From: Dimorphilus gyrociliatus
Lineage: Eukaryota; Annelida; Polychaeta; Dinophilidae
Direction: 5' to 3'
DNA: 64,000 nt
NCBI GenBank assembly: GCA_904063045.1
Contig: CAJFCJ010000026.1
Coordinates: 95,766-159,765, forward strand
Every line of letters starts with the position of its first letter. Position 1 is the first letter of the stretch. Positions 38,901 through 53,628 of this stretch are shown piece after piece. Under the pieces are notes generated by a model. It had not been told where the DNA came from. It searched no databases and worked only from the letters and a program-made list of their open reading frames with translations. Both the position numbers and the translations under genes were made by a program.

Positions 38901-40345
38901 ATCTAGCATCCTTCGTAAAGGAATTAGATGAACCCGTTGGCGGGGTTGTTGATGAGGAAGTCCTATATCTCCAAAATACCCTCTCCGATCTCAGTAGCCT
39001 CACACCAAACAGCCTACCTTTCGAATTATTACTAAGGGTTCGACGATCGCATCGAATGTCTTGCTTAGGGCGTCTACTAGACGAATGTGAAGAAAAGTTA
39101 AAACAAACCAAATTGGCACTACCACTTACATCATGTTTGGCAATGCCGACAGATGACAGTGACTACTGGATGAATTTACACACTGTGCGTTACATTCTAG
39201 CCGTTTGTTTCATCTCTAATCAAATAATCGCTTGCTCCTTTTCTCGAACTGTCGTTTTTTATTCCACCGACGGGTTCGAATCGATAAACCACGTTTCGTG
39301 TGATATTTCACCCGATCGTCTAATAAGTACTAAAAATCTCAGATTAATAGCATTCGAATCGGCGGCTGGTAAATTAGAAGGTTGGAATGTTGAGGACACA
39401 AAGCAGATGTCGCGCCTAGACAGTATTCGTTCGCTTACTGGCATCATAACGATCGCTTTAAGAGATACAGCTCTGTTTATCGTGCATCGACAAAATGGTG
39501 TATTACGAATAGTTTCGCTTGATTTGACTTCTGATAAGATTTTAACAGACACAAAAGTCGAAGGGGAGACTTTAAATTCTGGCAAAGCCGATAGTCTGTT
39601 TACTGATAACTATTTGGTCCTCTGCATTGAATGTACAAACGCTGAGCTTAACACCATCAGACAGGCTGAGAAACGAGGAAATCTCCCAGCGAGCTATGGT
39701 ACACGAAGGCTTGTATCTTTCAATCTCAAAGAATGTAATTCGAATCCAACTTCAACCGCAATTGTGTGCAATCGTCAATTAACTACAACGCCGTGTCTGG
39801 CCGAAACTGTTTGTATTCTTCAAAAGGATTGTGTGGTCATTGGTAGACAGCGTACATGCCTTATTTGGGATATTTCTGATGGAAGCTGTGATCAGCGAAT
39901 GTCTCATAAGACAAACATTGCCCAGTTTTATAGGCCATACTGGATTGAAGGTGAAGGCGTTTACGATAAGTACAGCAAAAAAATTGCTTATGGGTCAACG
40001 AAATGCTTATTTCATAACGGAGATAGTATGATAGCCTCCGGCTCTGAAGACGGATTCATCTTACTTTACGACATTCACGGAATAAGTCTTATCGGTAATG
40101 TCGGAAAAACACCTAATCACGGGGCCTCTGTTGAAAATTTAGCCGTAAGTAAAGACGGGAAATGGATTGCGGCCTCATCAATCGATCATTTATCAATTTT
40201 TAAATTAAATGAAACAAGCCTCAAAAGAATATGTCTTTTGAAAATGTCTCACGTAAATTCTCTCCTATTTTCAGAGGATTCGACCTTTTTATCAGCAACT
40301 GTTCAAAATGATAAACGTCTCTGTTTGTTCAAATTAGTCAATTAA
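35929..40345 (+). CDS. NWD: NWD1/NWD2-like NACHT and WD-repeat protein
   Basis: Starting at ATG 35929, four small exons lead into VRIFLSSTFT (about 36418-36448). That segment joins DMKSERN and LEFYVVDMRWGI, the N-terminal domain typical of NWD1/NWD2 and related TIR-like STAND proteins. One junction, 36448|36507, uses a GC-AG intron. A NACHT P-loop, IIHGISGVGKTSVMAEAA, is at about 37630-37685, with a Walker B-like AIIFIDSLDQLD at about 37925-37965. A helical winged region follows, with WYHRQFQEAAL. The last about 400 residues are beta-rich and WD-like, but only a few blades (for example SGSEDGFILLYDIHG) are recognisable. Total is about 1,365 residues; vertebrate NWDs are larger. NWD proteins are soluble and linked to neuronal signalling, but their biochemical role is poorly known. 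The final exon (37089-40345) is intronless, unusual here. Confidence 0.82.
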
Positions 40346-40609
40346 AAAATTCAATTATCATTTTATTCATTATCGACGAACCGAAGACATTAGGATAAGG
40401 AATAAATTAGGGAAAACAAATGATATTTTGTCATTAGAAAAAAACAGCCCGCGGTGCGTATCAATTTGATAATTTTTCTAGTACACAGTATATGAAGATT
40501 CCTTGAAGGCGGAAATATTTAGGTACGACGCATAGCGATCATTCCTTTGAGCTAGTTAATATTACAATTAATCCACCTACTTCGATTAGATGTAAATTTC
40601 AAGTTTCAC

Positions 40610-43601
<2,992 letters not shown>

Positions 43602-44328
43602 AGTTACTTTGATAACTTAATGATGCAACTTCTTCATATTCATTGCCTCGCAATAGTTGTGGGCTTAAAAAAGAAAAATAACATGACAAACAACTAGCTT
43701 CTACTGCAAAGTATTGTACAGCAGCGCCGCCATATTTTTAAATCCGGGTTCTTCCAGCCGCATCGCCAATCAGTTAGTGTAATTATTGATAAACAGATGG
43801 CAGCACTGAGGAGAGACAAAAAGTACTGGAGAATTCAGGCTCCCAGGTCTGCAATTCTGTAAGACAATCTTATCGCACTAATCCTTAATTCAGAATACGG
43901 AACCTGATTAATCCATCTCCTCAAACAACGCCGTACTTTCGATGTCTTGGACAAATAACATTTGTTTTTGGTACTGTAGATATTGTTACGCAACAACTGG
44001 AGATTTATCACGTAAAGAATCAGTCATATCTTTTGGAATGTCTATCGCCATTTTCGCTTTGTTTTGAACACGTGTCTAACGTCGGTGTAAGTTACTACAG
44101 TGACGAGTCTGTTTTCTACAACAAACTTTCATAAGATTTACCTTCTGTCTATTGATTCGCTGAAACCCATGTCTATTGTTAGTCTGCCTAACATTTTTAA
44201 TGACATTGATTATGTAATCTGGTTTTCCGTTGATCCGATTTTAAATCGTGTGACGTGATCAATGTTCAATGTTCATACTGTCAAATATTTCATTCAGACG
44301 GCTGACTCTTAACTGAACTTCATGAGTT
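43602..44328. promoter_or_regulatory. Shared intergenic region between divergent BRSK and PTDSS2 genes
   Basis: The two start codons face away from each other across 727 bp, so both promoters and 5' UTRs should lie here. No TATA box or other motif stood out. PTDSS2 has an out-of-frame ATG at 44322, seven bases before the main start at 44329. A bidirectional promoter is inferred from geometry only. Confidence 0.4.
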
Positions 44329-46213
44329 ATGGGGGAATCAAGGAATTCGAATGGAAATCATGTCGCTTATTACGATAATCAAGAATCAGCTCATGATTGG
44401 GAGGCAGAGAAGAGGAAGCGTAAAGATTTCTACGATGATGGTACCATGACATTCTTCTGGTAAAATTAAGTGATATTAGGATTTAATAAGCCTTATTATA
44501 ATCCCATCAATAAAATGTTCATTATTCTTTATCATAAATATACAGGCGAACCCATACTATCATTACCCTCATCGTGTTTTCTTTATGTCTTGGTTACGTT
44601 GCTTTTTATGAGAATATTAGTTCCAATCCAGATTTTAATACAAAAAGGGGAGTTGCAGCTGTGATAATAGCTTTTGTACTCTTCGGTGTCACACACGTTC
44701 CTGATGGGCCGTTTACTAGGCCTCATCCTGGTAAGTCAGATTATTTACTATTATTCACTTAGAATTTACGGGGAGTTTTTTTTTCGTTTTCCATTATTTA
44801 ATGGTTTTTAGCATTATGGAGGTTTATGCTATGTCTGAGTATCGTGTACGAGCTATTTTTAGTTTTTATACTATTTCAGGTAATTCATCTATTATATTAG
44901 ACTTTTGCTTTTAACGATTACCCTTAAATGCCCTATAGACGCCTAGCGATGCAAGAAAATTGCTCAAACACATTGACGATGACCTTGGAAAGCCACTACC
45001 TGAAAAAAGTTATGGCGGTAATTGTTTAATATATGATAGGAATAATACAGAAGATCCTTGGCATAATGTTTGGGTAGGTAGAAGTAGTGCTAACATTATA
45101 TTGCATTTCCCTTGCAATATATTTTAATGAGAATAAGCCTATATTTTGTTGTCAAAAGGATAAAATGGATGGGTTTGTTGTAATCCATTTCGTAGGGTGG
45201 TGGTTGAAGACGCTCATTTTAAGAGATTATTGGCTTTGCATGGTAATTAGTATTATGTTCGAAGTCCTGGAATATACTTTTGAACATCAACTACCTAATT
45301 TTAGCGAATGTTGGTGGGATCATGTAAGTTTAAATGATCTCCCGTAGTTGTTAGTTTATGTTTTAATATTTCTTTAGTGGATTATGGATGCTCTAGTTTG
45401 TAACGGTCTAGGCATTTATCTTGGCATGAAAACACTTAACTATTTAAGCATGAAAAGATATCACTGGCGTGGCATGTGGAATATCCCAACTTATAGAGGT
45501 AAAATTACTCGAGTCTTGAAACAGTTTACCCCCTACTTCTGGACGGACTTTCAATGGAAACCAACGTCGAGCTTCAAGAGATGGATCGCCACTCTCGGTA
45601 TAATAGGCATGGTAAGTGTATGTTTAAATTTATATAGGCATAGATTACGTCAACTTATTCCTATTTACATTCTAAATTCATTAAATGTTCTTTTTAAACA
45701 GGTTTTATTAGCTGAAATGAACACTTTTTATTTAAAATTTGTATTGTGGGTGCCACCCCCTCACTTTCTTTGCCTCGGGAGATTGGCTTTACTACTTTTC
45801 TGGGGTGCTGCTGCTATGAGGGAAACGTTTCAATATTTAGACGATCGGTTCGTTTTCGTTATCTTAAAATAATTTACTGATAGTAAAATAAATCTTTTTT
45901 TAGAGGCTGTAAAAAATTTGGTACACAGTCCTGGCTGATCGCCGCAATTATCATAACAGAACTGCTTATAACTATAAAATTCGATTCGGAAACAATAACT
46001 AAGCCACTGCCGAGCCATATCATTTACGTTTGGACTATCGGATTTTTTCTTATCGTTTTGTGGACGATATGGCATTTTTATCTGCAGGTATAATATTGAT
46101 AATGATTCAGCTTGAATAATATTTACTCTGATCAAATATCTTACATTTTTGATAAATTCTTTCAGAGGCTACTGCACCATACGGAGACAAAATTAAAGAA
46201 AAAAGTTAAATAA
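44329..46213 (+). CDS. PTDSS2: Phosphatidylserine synthase 2
   Basis: Encodes an ER multi-pass enzyme that exchanges the ethanolamine head group of PE for serine (base exchange). About 450 residues. Diagnostic strings match PTDSS2 rather than PTDSS1: [87 protein letters not shown] and [18 protein letters not shown]. The glutamate- and asparagine-rich active-site stretch around NFSECWWD is intact. Six or more hydrophobic helices are visible. The cytosolic tail is very short, ending [11 protein letters not shown] at TAA 46211-46213, whereas vertebrate forms are longer. Eight or so introns of 50-70 bp. Start chosen at 44329 because the overlapping ATG at 44322 runs out of frame to a stop. Confidence 0.93.
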
Positions 46214-47194
46214 TTGTTTGTATATCCTATTTATACTTTATTACGTTTGTGGTGTTGTTACAATTTCAAGTTTGTCAAAATTATCGTTGATTTAAGCTGT
46301 TTCTTTATCAGTACTTTCAACTGAATGAATATTTAAAAGTGTCATAAAATCGATTTGTTTCCTTATTACTTTTCTACAAAATATTTTTCTAGTTTTCTTG
46401 TTCTGTCTCTAAAGTTTAAATTAGTTGCCGTCTCTTGGATGTGTTTTCATAAAATATTTGTTTTTGTTATTTGACTTCACGAAACAACTACTTATTGTAG
46501 AAAGACCGGATGCGCGACAACGGTTTTACAAAATTTGGTCTGATAGTGAAGAACGGTGTCCATAATAATTTAAATTATAAATTCACTAAAAAATAGTCAA
46601 CTGGACTGTTACTTGTAGTAATTTAATAAATTGTTCTTATTTGTTATAAATTGAGATGTAATAAACAACATTCTCTTTCTTTTAAAAAGCAAATTCGAAA
46701 ATTTTTACCACAAAAAATAGGAGTGGTGTTTTCTTATACCTTTGTGCTCTACAATGCATTATGGGACTGTGACGTCATGAGCGAGGCCTTTCCAAAAGTT
46801 TAAAATCGAGGTAGATTAGTTTTCTACAAAATTATTAGTTATCAAATCTACCAAATACCATTTAACGAAGACATCAAATAAGTTGAATAATCGGTAAGTT
46901 ATATATTTAAGAGTAAGCTATTTTCATACATACAGTATGAGAAATATCGACTATTTCTATCCGGCTTAGGCCCAACCCACCTTCTTGTTGTCAAATATTT
47001 TTATCATACGACTCTATTATATGCTGAATATTATCTGAAATGTTATAAATTGTCACTCTGATAGAAATATACTTATATGAATATATTATTTTATAAAGAT
47101 TTTTCTTGCTATAATCGACTGTCTAATTGAGAGAACTCACGAAAATGTATGCTGACTGTTAATCTAATCATAAAATTGTGAATAGGCTATAAAG
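46214..47194. other. Non-coding interval between PTDSS2 and the homeobox gene
   Basis: AT-rich. Contains the PTDSS2 3' UTR (an AATAAA lies near 46665) and presumably the 5' region of the homeobox gene. Around 46725-46800 is a slightly GC-richer patch with CATTATGGGACTGTGACGTCATGAG, which includes the palindrome TGACGTCA, the full CRE core. No exon recognised. Confidence 0.45.
46771..46778. promoter_or_regulatory. Consensus CRE palindrome (TGACGTCA)
   Basis: The 8-bp full CREB/ATF site occurs about 420 bp upstream of the homeobox gene start codon. A perfect 8-mer can occur by chance, so this is a candidate only. Confidence 0.35.
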
Positions 47195-48931
47195 ATGATG
47201 CAGTATCGAGAACCCTCAATGTACGGTGGTAGAAATTCGCAGAAGAGTCATGAGGAAGAATTAACTCCAAGGAAGAATGCTTTCTATGATCCTGGAGATC
47301 CAGATGAAGTCGACACCGGAATGAGGAATATTGTTTATGAAAATGATAGGGTTCGAAACGATCTTCTAGATGAAATTTGTAAAGATATTGGTATTAAAGA
47401 TTCTATGGATTTGGACTTTTTGGATATATCTCACAATACTAAAACAACGTCAACGGCTAATCCCCACATAAATAAAGGGAATAATACCGGATCTAAGGAA
47501 GATGATCTTGATGAAATAATCCCATTCGGCGTTAATGATTGTGGAGAGGTAACATTATTATTCTTTATTTTTTCTTTTATTTTAAAACATACATTTGTTT
47601 AATTAGGAACCACCCAGAGCACCCATAAAAAATAAAATACTTCATAAGCCGAATCATGAATATAGTCCATATGCACGAACTACTCCAAATACAACCTCGT
47701 ATCAGAATTATTCTTCGGCTATGCCTCCTCCTACAACAGTTCAACAGCAGTTTATGCAAAAGCTTATATGCGACGATTCACCGGCTTTTCGTTCACATCC
47801 ACTTTTTCCACTCCTTCGAGATTTGGTATTAGCTGATATGAACTTTTCTCTACCCTCCTTTCCCAGACAGGTATTTAAAAATAAACACCTGCTAGTTTAA
47901 ATAGCATTAATTAGTAAAATTCTATCCTAATAGCTAATTGCTAATTTGCCTGGCGATTTCGAACGATTATTAAGAAATTTTGTTATGCGTAATCGAACAT
48001 CAGAGAGCAGTGGAAACGCTAGCATTGATAAAGTTCTAACGGATGCTTTAAGATACGCTCACCACTCATTAATTTGTAAGATTTACTTGAAATTTTTAGA
48101 CATTTTAATGTGAATTATTCATTTATAGCTAAAATTCGATCAAGAGGCCAGCAACCAATGCAACTGCCTCTTCCTCAACCATCTATGCCAACTCCTCAAA
48201 GGCCACCTAATCCTAATCCTGTACAGCCTCCCACTCATTGTCAAATGGCCGCTCCTTCTCCCTGCCAAGGGGGAGTACCGTCAACTAATCCATATGCGGA
48301 AACAAATTACCCTCTTCCACAACCACCCCAAATGCCTCAGATGCCCCAAATACCAGCAAACCCAGGATCTCCCTCTATGCATTCTATGCCTGGCTCACCA
48401 CTTACTTTACCGGCTTCGCCATTGCCTCCATCACATCGCCCTAGGTACAACGATCCATACGTATCTTATGATATGTATGGCAACGTCGACTATGGTATGA
48501 ATAGTGATATGCCACCAAAACAGCCAGGTAAAAAAGCTGTACTTCCAAAAGAGGTAATTACTCATCTTTATAGCTTTGTTGAACTCATATTCACTTAATC
48601 TACATTAGTCGGTGGCATTTATGCTAAATTGGTTGAGAGAACATCAAGATAACCCATATCCAAACGATGACGAAAAAGAGATGCTTATACAAAAAACGAA
48701 ATTAACAATCAATCAAATTAATTACTGGTTTACGAACGCACGAAGGCGTATTTTACCTAAATGGAATTCTCAGGTTAGTACAAACAGAATTCATTTTATA
48801 ATGGATAAATGATATATTATAATCTTTCGTAGAAAAAAGAGCAAGAACTGATGAAAGATGAAAAAAAAGCTAACTCAGCAATTCCAGGTCAAAGATCGGA
48901 TCTAATTAAAAGTGAAGTGGAGACGAATTAA
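47195..48931 (+). CDS. Divergent MEIS/PREP-class TALE homeobox transcription factor
   Basis: Six exons, about 484 residues. The N-terminal half contains a MEIS/PREP-type block ([15 protein letters not shown], about 47787-47830), the usual Pbx-interaction region, but its second part is poorly conserved. A Pro/Gln/Met-rich linker (about 48140-48440) follows. The homeodomain spans exons 4-5: [19 protein letters not shown], then [18 protein letters not shown] with the TALE loop, then [19 protein letters not shown]. Canonical position 47 is Tyr and position 50 is Thr, where MEIS/PREP/TGIF have Asn and Ile. Asn51 and Arg53 are present, so DNA binding is expected. RRRIL-P favours PREP/PKNOX, but the assignment between MEIS and PKNOX is uncertain. 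The C-terminus is short and Lys-rich. Confidence 0.83.
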
Positions 48932-49703
48932 ATATATTTCATTTTTTTCCATTGTTTTGAAGTTGTTTCATCAATGATAATTAGAAAATTTCTCGAAAGA
49001 AATTATACATTTCTTTGTTTTTATTGTGATACTCTTTTAATATTCAAAAAAAAAAAAAATCTTACATACTTGATCATTAATTATTAGTAAATAGTTTTTT
49101 TAAGTTATTTCAGACGCAGTAACCTTTATCGTCGTCTAGTCAATAAGTTTATTGGGAAAGCGATTGTTTTTTTTATCGTTCAATCTGTATTTCATCTTAT
49201 TGTTTGAAATGTGTTCAGCTCTTTATTATTAAATTTATTATTCAGCGAACTAATTTCACTGTTTTTTTTTTTTAATGTTAGTTTTACTATTATTGCGATC
49301 AGTGTATCCTAACTGTGATAGCGTATATTATATATGCGTTGTGTGTACTGTATAAAAAGCATATGCAGTTTGCATCAAGCTTAATTGAAACTTTAGGAAT
49401 TTCATATGTTGTTAGCACTCTGGACGTTATAAAGATTTATTAAAGAAATAATAATTAAAAGAAGTAAAAAAAAAGCAACGGTGTACTTTTTTTTTTAAAA
49501 ATAATACAGATTAAATCTCTTGATTAAAAAATACGTTTTCAAGAGTTTGGAAACGTTTGAAAAAAAAATATACGGATTAAAACAGCTAATCTTTTCTACT
49601 TAATTATTCCAGTTTTTAAATAATCTTTCTCTTTTTTGTAGTTTTATGTAGAAGACAATATTTTATTCATTTTGGAAGATGGATAATGATACTATATACA
49701 TAC

Positions 49704-49737
<34 letters not shown>

Positions 49738-49852
49738 TGTATATATATATATATACGCATGCGTCTGTTTAATATAGCACTCTAACAAAACTACAACATC
49801 ATAAATCCAAAATAAATAGATTTAAATGAACAATATTAGGTGTAAGATAACA
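48932..49852. repeat. Convergent intergenic region with AT microsatellite
   Basis: Lies between the 3' ends of the homeobox gene (+) and the helical-protein gene (-), so it should contain both 3' UTRs. An AT/ATAC microsatellite occupies about 49692-49755. No coding signal was seen. Confidence 0.6.
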
Positions 49853-50761
49853 CTATATTAAACTCTCATCAAAATCTAAATCACCCACGCTGGTTTTAAA
49901 CGGTTTAATTTCACTAGAATCTAGAGTAACCCGGTTCGGATCGGGTCTGATATGATGCCCGATAATAGCAATAATTTTCTCAATGTCGTCAATAGATTCA
50001 GTGTTAGATCCTCTTCTCGAAATTTTTTGCAGCTTGTGAAACTGTCTACGAAGAGTTTTCACATCGTTGAAGCAGCATTCTCTCGGACGTCCTAGAGTTG
50101 GAGGTACATGGTAACCATTCTCTAAAGCTTTGATCAGTATCACGAGTTGTTGAAGGAGAGCGAGTGATTTTTCACCTTCGTCTACAGCTTTTACAGTCTT
50201 CTTCTGCGATTTTCTTGTTTGTACGTAATTTTTCACATACATCACGTCTCTTTCCGCAGTTTCAGTTTCTTCATTAGTAAACTGATAATTCGCTTGACTC
50301 AGTTTCATCCAGGTAGTACTTTGCAATTCTTGTACCTTTTCAGCCAAAATCGGAGATTCAGACAAATGTTCTTGGTAGAGCATAAGATGACAGTGAACAA
50401 CAACGAATCGGTAACGATATAAATTCTTAACAATTGCAGTCATCCGTTCGTCAGTCGTTTCCATCGAACCATTCCTCATTCTTCTAACTTGTAACATTAG
50501 TTTTCTAAAAGAACATTCTATTGTCAGTAAAAGGTATATGGTGTATATTTTAGAAAAAAATTACCTTAAACTCAAAATTGCTTCAGTAAGATAGTCGAGT
50601 TTCAGCTCTCTAGACATTTGCGAAATATCATCGATTAGATTTTGAATTCGTTTCTCTATACTGGCAAGCTCCTGATATTCTTGAGATGGAGTTCTGTCAA
50701 TAGTAGACTTAACAGTCGGCGACGAAAAGCAAGTCCGGATGAATTTTACAAAGCCAGACAT
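49853..50761 (-). CDS. Unrecognised helical protein
   Basis: Two exons (50761-50563 and about 50507-49853) join in frame (AG|A) to about 283 residues starting MSGFVKFIRTCFSSP. The protein is mostly alpha-helical, with heptad-like leucines (EKRIQNLIDDISQMSREL, LTEAILSLRKLMLQVRRM), a central stretch YRYRFVVVHCHLMLYQEH and a basic patch TRKSQKKTVK. It ends in an acidic tail, VGDLDFDESLI. There is no signal peptide and no membrane segment. I do not recognise a family. Codon use and splice sites look like a real gene, and the frame is open across both exons. A soluble scaffold or adaptor is possible, but that is only a guess from composition. Confidence 0.7.
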
Positions 50762-51313
50762 GTCCGCTTACCAAAATCCGAATAACAACACTTAGCAACC
50801 TCCTCCTTTTATAAGCTAGATAACAGGACTCAGGAGCTTCAACGTGCTCTATTTGACGTTTACATAAACTTAATACATAAAAAATACAGTTCTCTACTCC
50901 TTAAAAAAAATGGGAGGCGTCAATATCAAGCTGACGAAAGACCCAAATTAAAGACTGACATATTTTTCGATGACCTATAATTATTATTGATAAAAGCTAA
51001 AGATTTCTTTATAGAATACAAAGTAAATTTCCAATTATATAAGAATCTAATCAATTTGTTCGGTAATTACATTAAATGTAATTATTTTAACAGATTAATT
51101 AAGGCCAAATTCCTATGATTATCATTTCACGTTAAAAGGAAGGAAGAGAGGAGAAAGAATGAGAAAACTCTTGTTTTATAAGCAAAGGAACTTCAAAAAA
51201 TTGTATTGATATTTCTATAATTCATTTACATTAAATTAGACTAAACTACTTTTTAATTGCCTTCGTTAAACTACATTCTTTAGAAAATCCAACGCAGAAA
51301 GCCATCATCTATC
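50762..51313. other. Intergenic gap, no gene seen
   Basis: AT-rich sequence between two minus-strand genes. It holds the 3' UTR of the transgelin-like gene and the promoter of the helical-protein gene. Nothing else recognised. Confidence 0.4.
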
Positions 51314-52350
51314 TTAGTCCTTTGCCCAATCTGCTTTTGGAGCTTGTCCAGTGTTGAAAATTGGCTCGAAGCCCTTAGCATTCGCCTAATAGTTTAAAAA
51401 AATTGAAAGAAAGTATAGGGAAAAAAGTTTCATGAAGTGTATGATATGCTCACAATCATTCCCATTTGGCTCAGGCAGTTTATAACATTTAGCATTGGAC
51501 CTTTACGGCCTTCATATAGGTCAGTTGTCTGGAAGAGAGCTGTTTCCGGTAGTCCAAAATTATAGGCTCCCTTATTAAAATTTTCGATATTATTCATCGC
51601 GACGAAAGCCGTAGTAGCCTTAGAACGAAATGATACTTTCGGAAAGCCATCATTTTCCAATAGCTTATTAATTAACCTTTACAAAAAATTAAAATACAAA
51701 GTCATTAAATAATATATATTGTATGTAGACCAAGGATTAGGCCTAAGCATATAAAATAATAAAAGATACAAATTATATATATAAACTGTTTGTTTAAGGG
51801 GTAACAATACAGTTTGACTATAAAGCGTTATACAGTAGAGCAATGGCTTAACTATAATAAAAAAAGTGTCTAAGTTCTCTCCAGGATCTTCTAGATGAAA
51901 GAAATCTTGTAGTTTTTAAGAAACAATGTATTCATTTCTAGTCTTACTTATCTTAGATTAAATACGCTTTTTTATTTAGTAAGCACACTCACTTGCAAAG
52001 TACCACACCGTCTTTGAGGAAAATGTGCAGGCCTTGGTAGGAGATATCAGTCTAAACAGGACGGGTTTACAGTTTTGATATACAATCATTAATAGGGTAT
52101 TTGAAAGAATCGTTAGTGCTGGGTACTTGTATCTGACTTACGCATTTAACAGACAACTCTTCTGCCAGAACAGTATTTATCCATTCTGCTATTCGTTTAG
52201 GGGTACCAAGGTTCTCCTCCTCCTCATATTTCTGAATAAAATAAGTACTATAAGAAGAAAAGAAGATAAATGATACCTGAGAGGATAAACCTTTTCTAAT
52301 TTTTTTTCTGTTTGAAAAGCATCACCAGCTTTACATGCCCTATTTGCCAT
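51314..52350 (-). CDS. Transgelin/Mp20-like single calponin-homology protein
   Basis: Four exons, about 180 residues, from MANRACKAG at 52350 to WAKD-stop at 51314. The CH domain fills the protein: RIAEWINTVL, GLHIFLKDGVVLCKLIN, MNNIENFNKGAYNFGLPE, TTDLYEGRKGPMLNVINCL. These match transgelin/calponin CH domains that bind actin filaments. The C-terminus (FEPIFNTGQAPKADWAKD) lacks the calponin-like repeat found in many calponins. An in-frame ATG exists at 52428, but the MANR start fits the family and the extension would be atypical. Expected in muscle or the actin cytoskeleton. Confidence 0.88.
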
Positions 52351-52555
52351 TGTTATAGAACGAGATTGGGAAACAAGGATTGGAAAATGCCTAAGTGCGG
52401 TTGTGTGTATGAAGAAGGTATGTAGCATTCCTATCTGATTTCTATTTTAAGCCGAAAATAGCGTACGACTAGAGATGGCGCTATTTTCGCGGCATCTTTA
52501 AGATTCTCCAAGTTTATTTTACTTTGTAGTCAGCCACAGACGACTCCAACTGATA

Positions 52556-53175
52556 ATGTACATTAAACAAGTTCTACTAATTGTCACTTCACTAACGTTA
52601 CTAACTGCCAGCTTGACAATGGTTGTTGTCTTTATAAAATATTATGTGATTCCATTTCGTTTATCTGTGGGATTTCAAACAACAACGTGTTTAATAACAA
52701 GAATTACGGTCGATTCAAAAAAATGTCCCCATTCCGGGTTAGTAGTAGAAGCGAATTCATCATTAATATTACATTTCGATATTTGGTCAATGCATAGTAA
52801 GGTAAGCAATTTGATTTAAAAAGTGGTTTTTTTTTTCAAAAAACTCGTAAAATAAAATTTTAGTGCTTCTGCAAATCCTGCCCGCCCTTATTAGCCGTTT
52901 CCGGCGACATTTACTGGAACGGTCAGATATTGCAAAGTGGTTCTTCTGTTGCTTGTTTTAAGAATAGTTCAAGTAGTCGAACTGTATTTTTAACAAAAGT
53001 ATCAAAGTGGTCTGCATTTCATTCAATTGTGTGGCCGTCTATAATGTTTGTTTGTGCATTCGTCGCCCTTACATTCTCATTGATAGCCTTACGTGAGCAA
53101 AAGGAAGAAATAAGGAATGACAAGTCGGATGAAAGACGAGAAAGAATTGCATCGCGCGACTATAACGACTTATAA
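52556..53175 (+). CDS. Two-TM BK-beta (KCNMB)/TipE-like channel auxiliary subunit
   Basis: Two exons (52556-52803 and 52863-53175) separated by a 59-bp intron, about 187 residues. Topology is TM1 (VLLIVTSLTLLTASLTMVVV), an extracellular loop of about 100 residues with six or more Cys (SCPP, SVACF, TTCL) and N-glycosylation sites (NSS twice), then TM2 (IVWPSIMFVCAFVALTFSLI). A short charged cytoplasmic tail follows. The motif FHSIVWPS immediately before TM2 and the Cys-rich loop are those of KCNMB and insect TipE subunits, which modulate BK or Para channels. Homology is at the limit of what can be seen by eye. It is 453 bp upstream of the Deg/ENaC gene on the same strand. Confidence 0.65.
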
Positions 53176-53628
53176 ATTATTTACAACCATCTAAATGGAT
53201 AGGAGAGAATTGTAGTGCATTTTATTGTTATTACTAATTAATAGCGACTATTGTTGAAAAATAATTGATATTTTATAAATAACTCGATAATGTTTATGCA
53301 GTTCAGTTTAGGTTAAATTTCATTACTGAACACATGTTAAGAACATTTTAAAGCCTTTTTTCGTCCAACAATTTTTATGGAATCTTTGGATATAATCGGT
53401 GAGTAGCTATTACAGTTTCAGTACATCGACCTATTACTCAGTTTTTACGGGTGGGGCCTTTCAATTAAATGCCATACTGAATGTTCGAATGCAATCAACG
53501 GGATTGCTCGCTCGGCGTTATGTTAATAGAAACGCATTGTCAAACTCTATAATCCATCTACCACACGCTTCTCATCATTATTTGATGAGTACATAGCAAA
53601 ATTAACATCACTTTTTTACCGACCGAAC

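Noticed and set aside
39831-40031. Short alternate-frame ORF inside the NWD-like exon
   Set aside because: Overlaps the well-supported 1,078-codon frame on the same strand; shadow.
52351-52428. 26-residue N-terminal extension of the transgelin-like protein from an upstream in-frame ATG
   Set aside because: Family members start at MANR; the extension would be atypical and could be 5' UTR.
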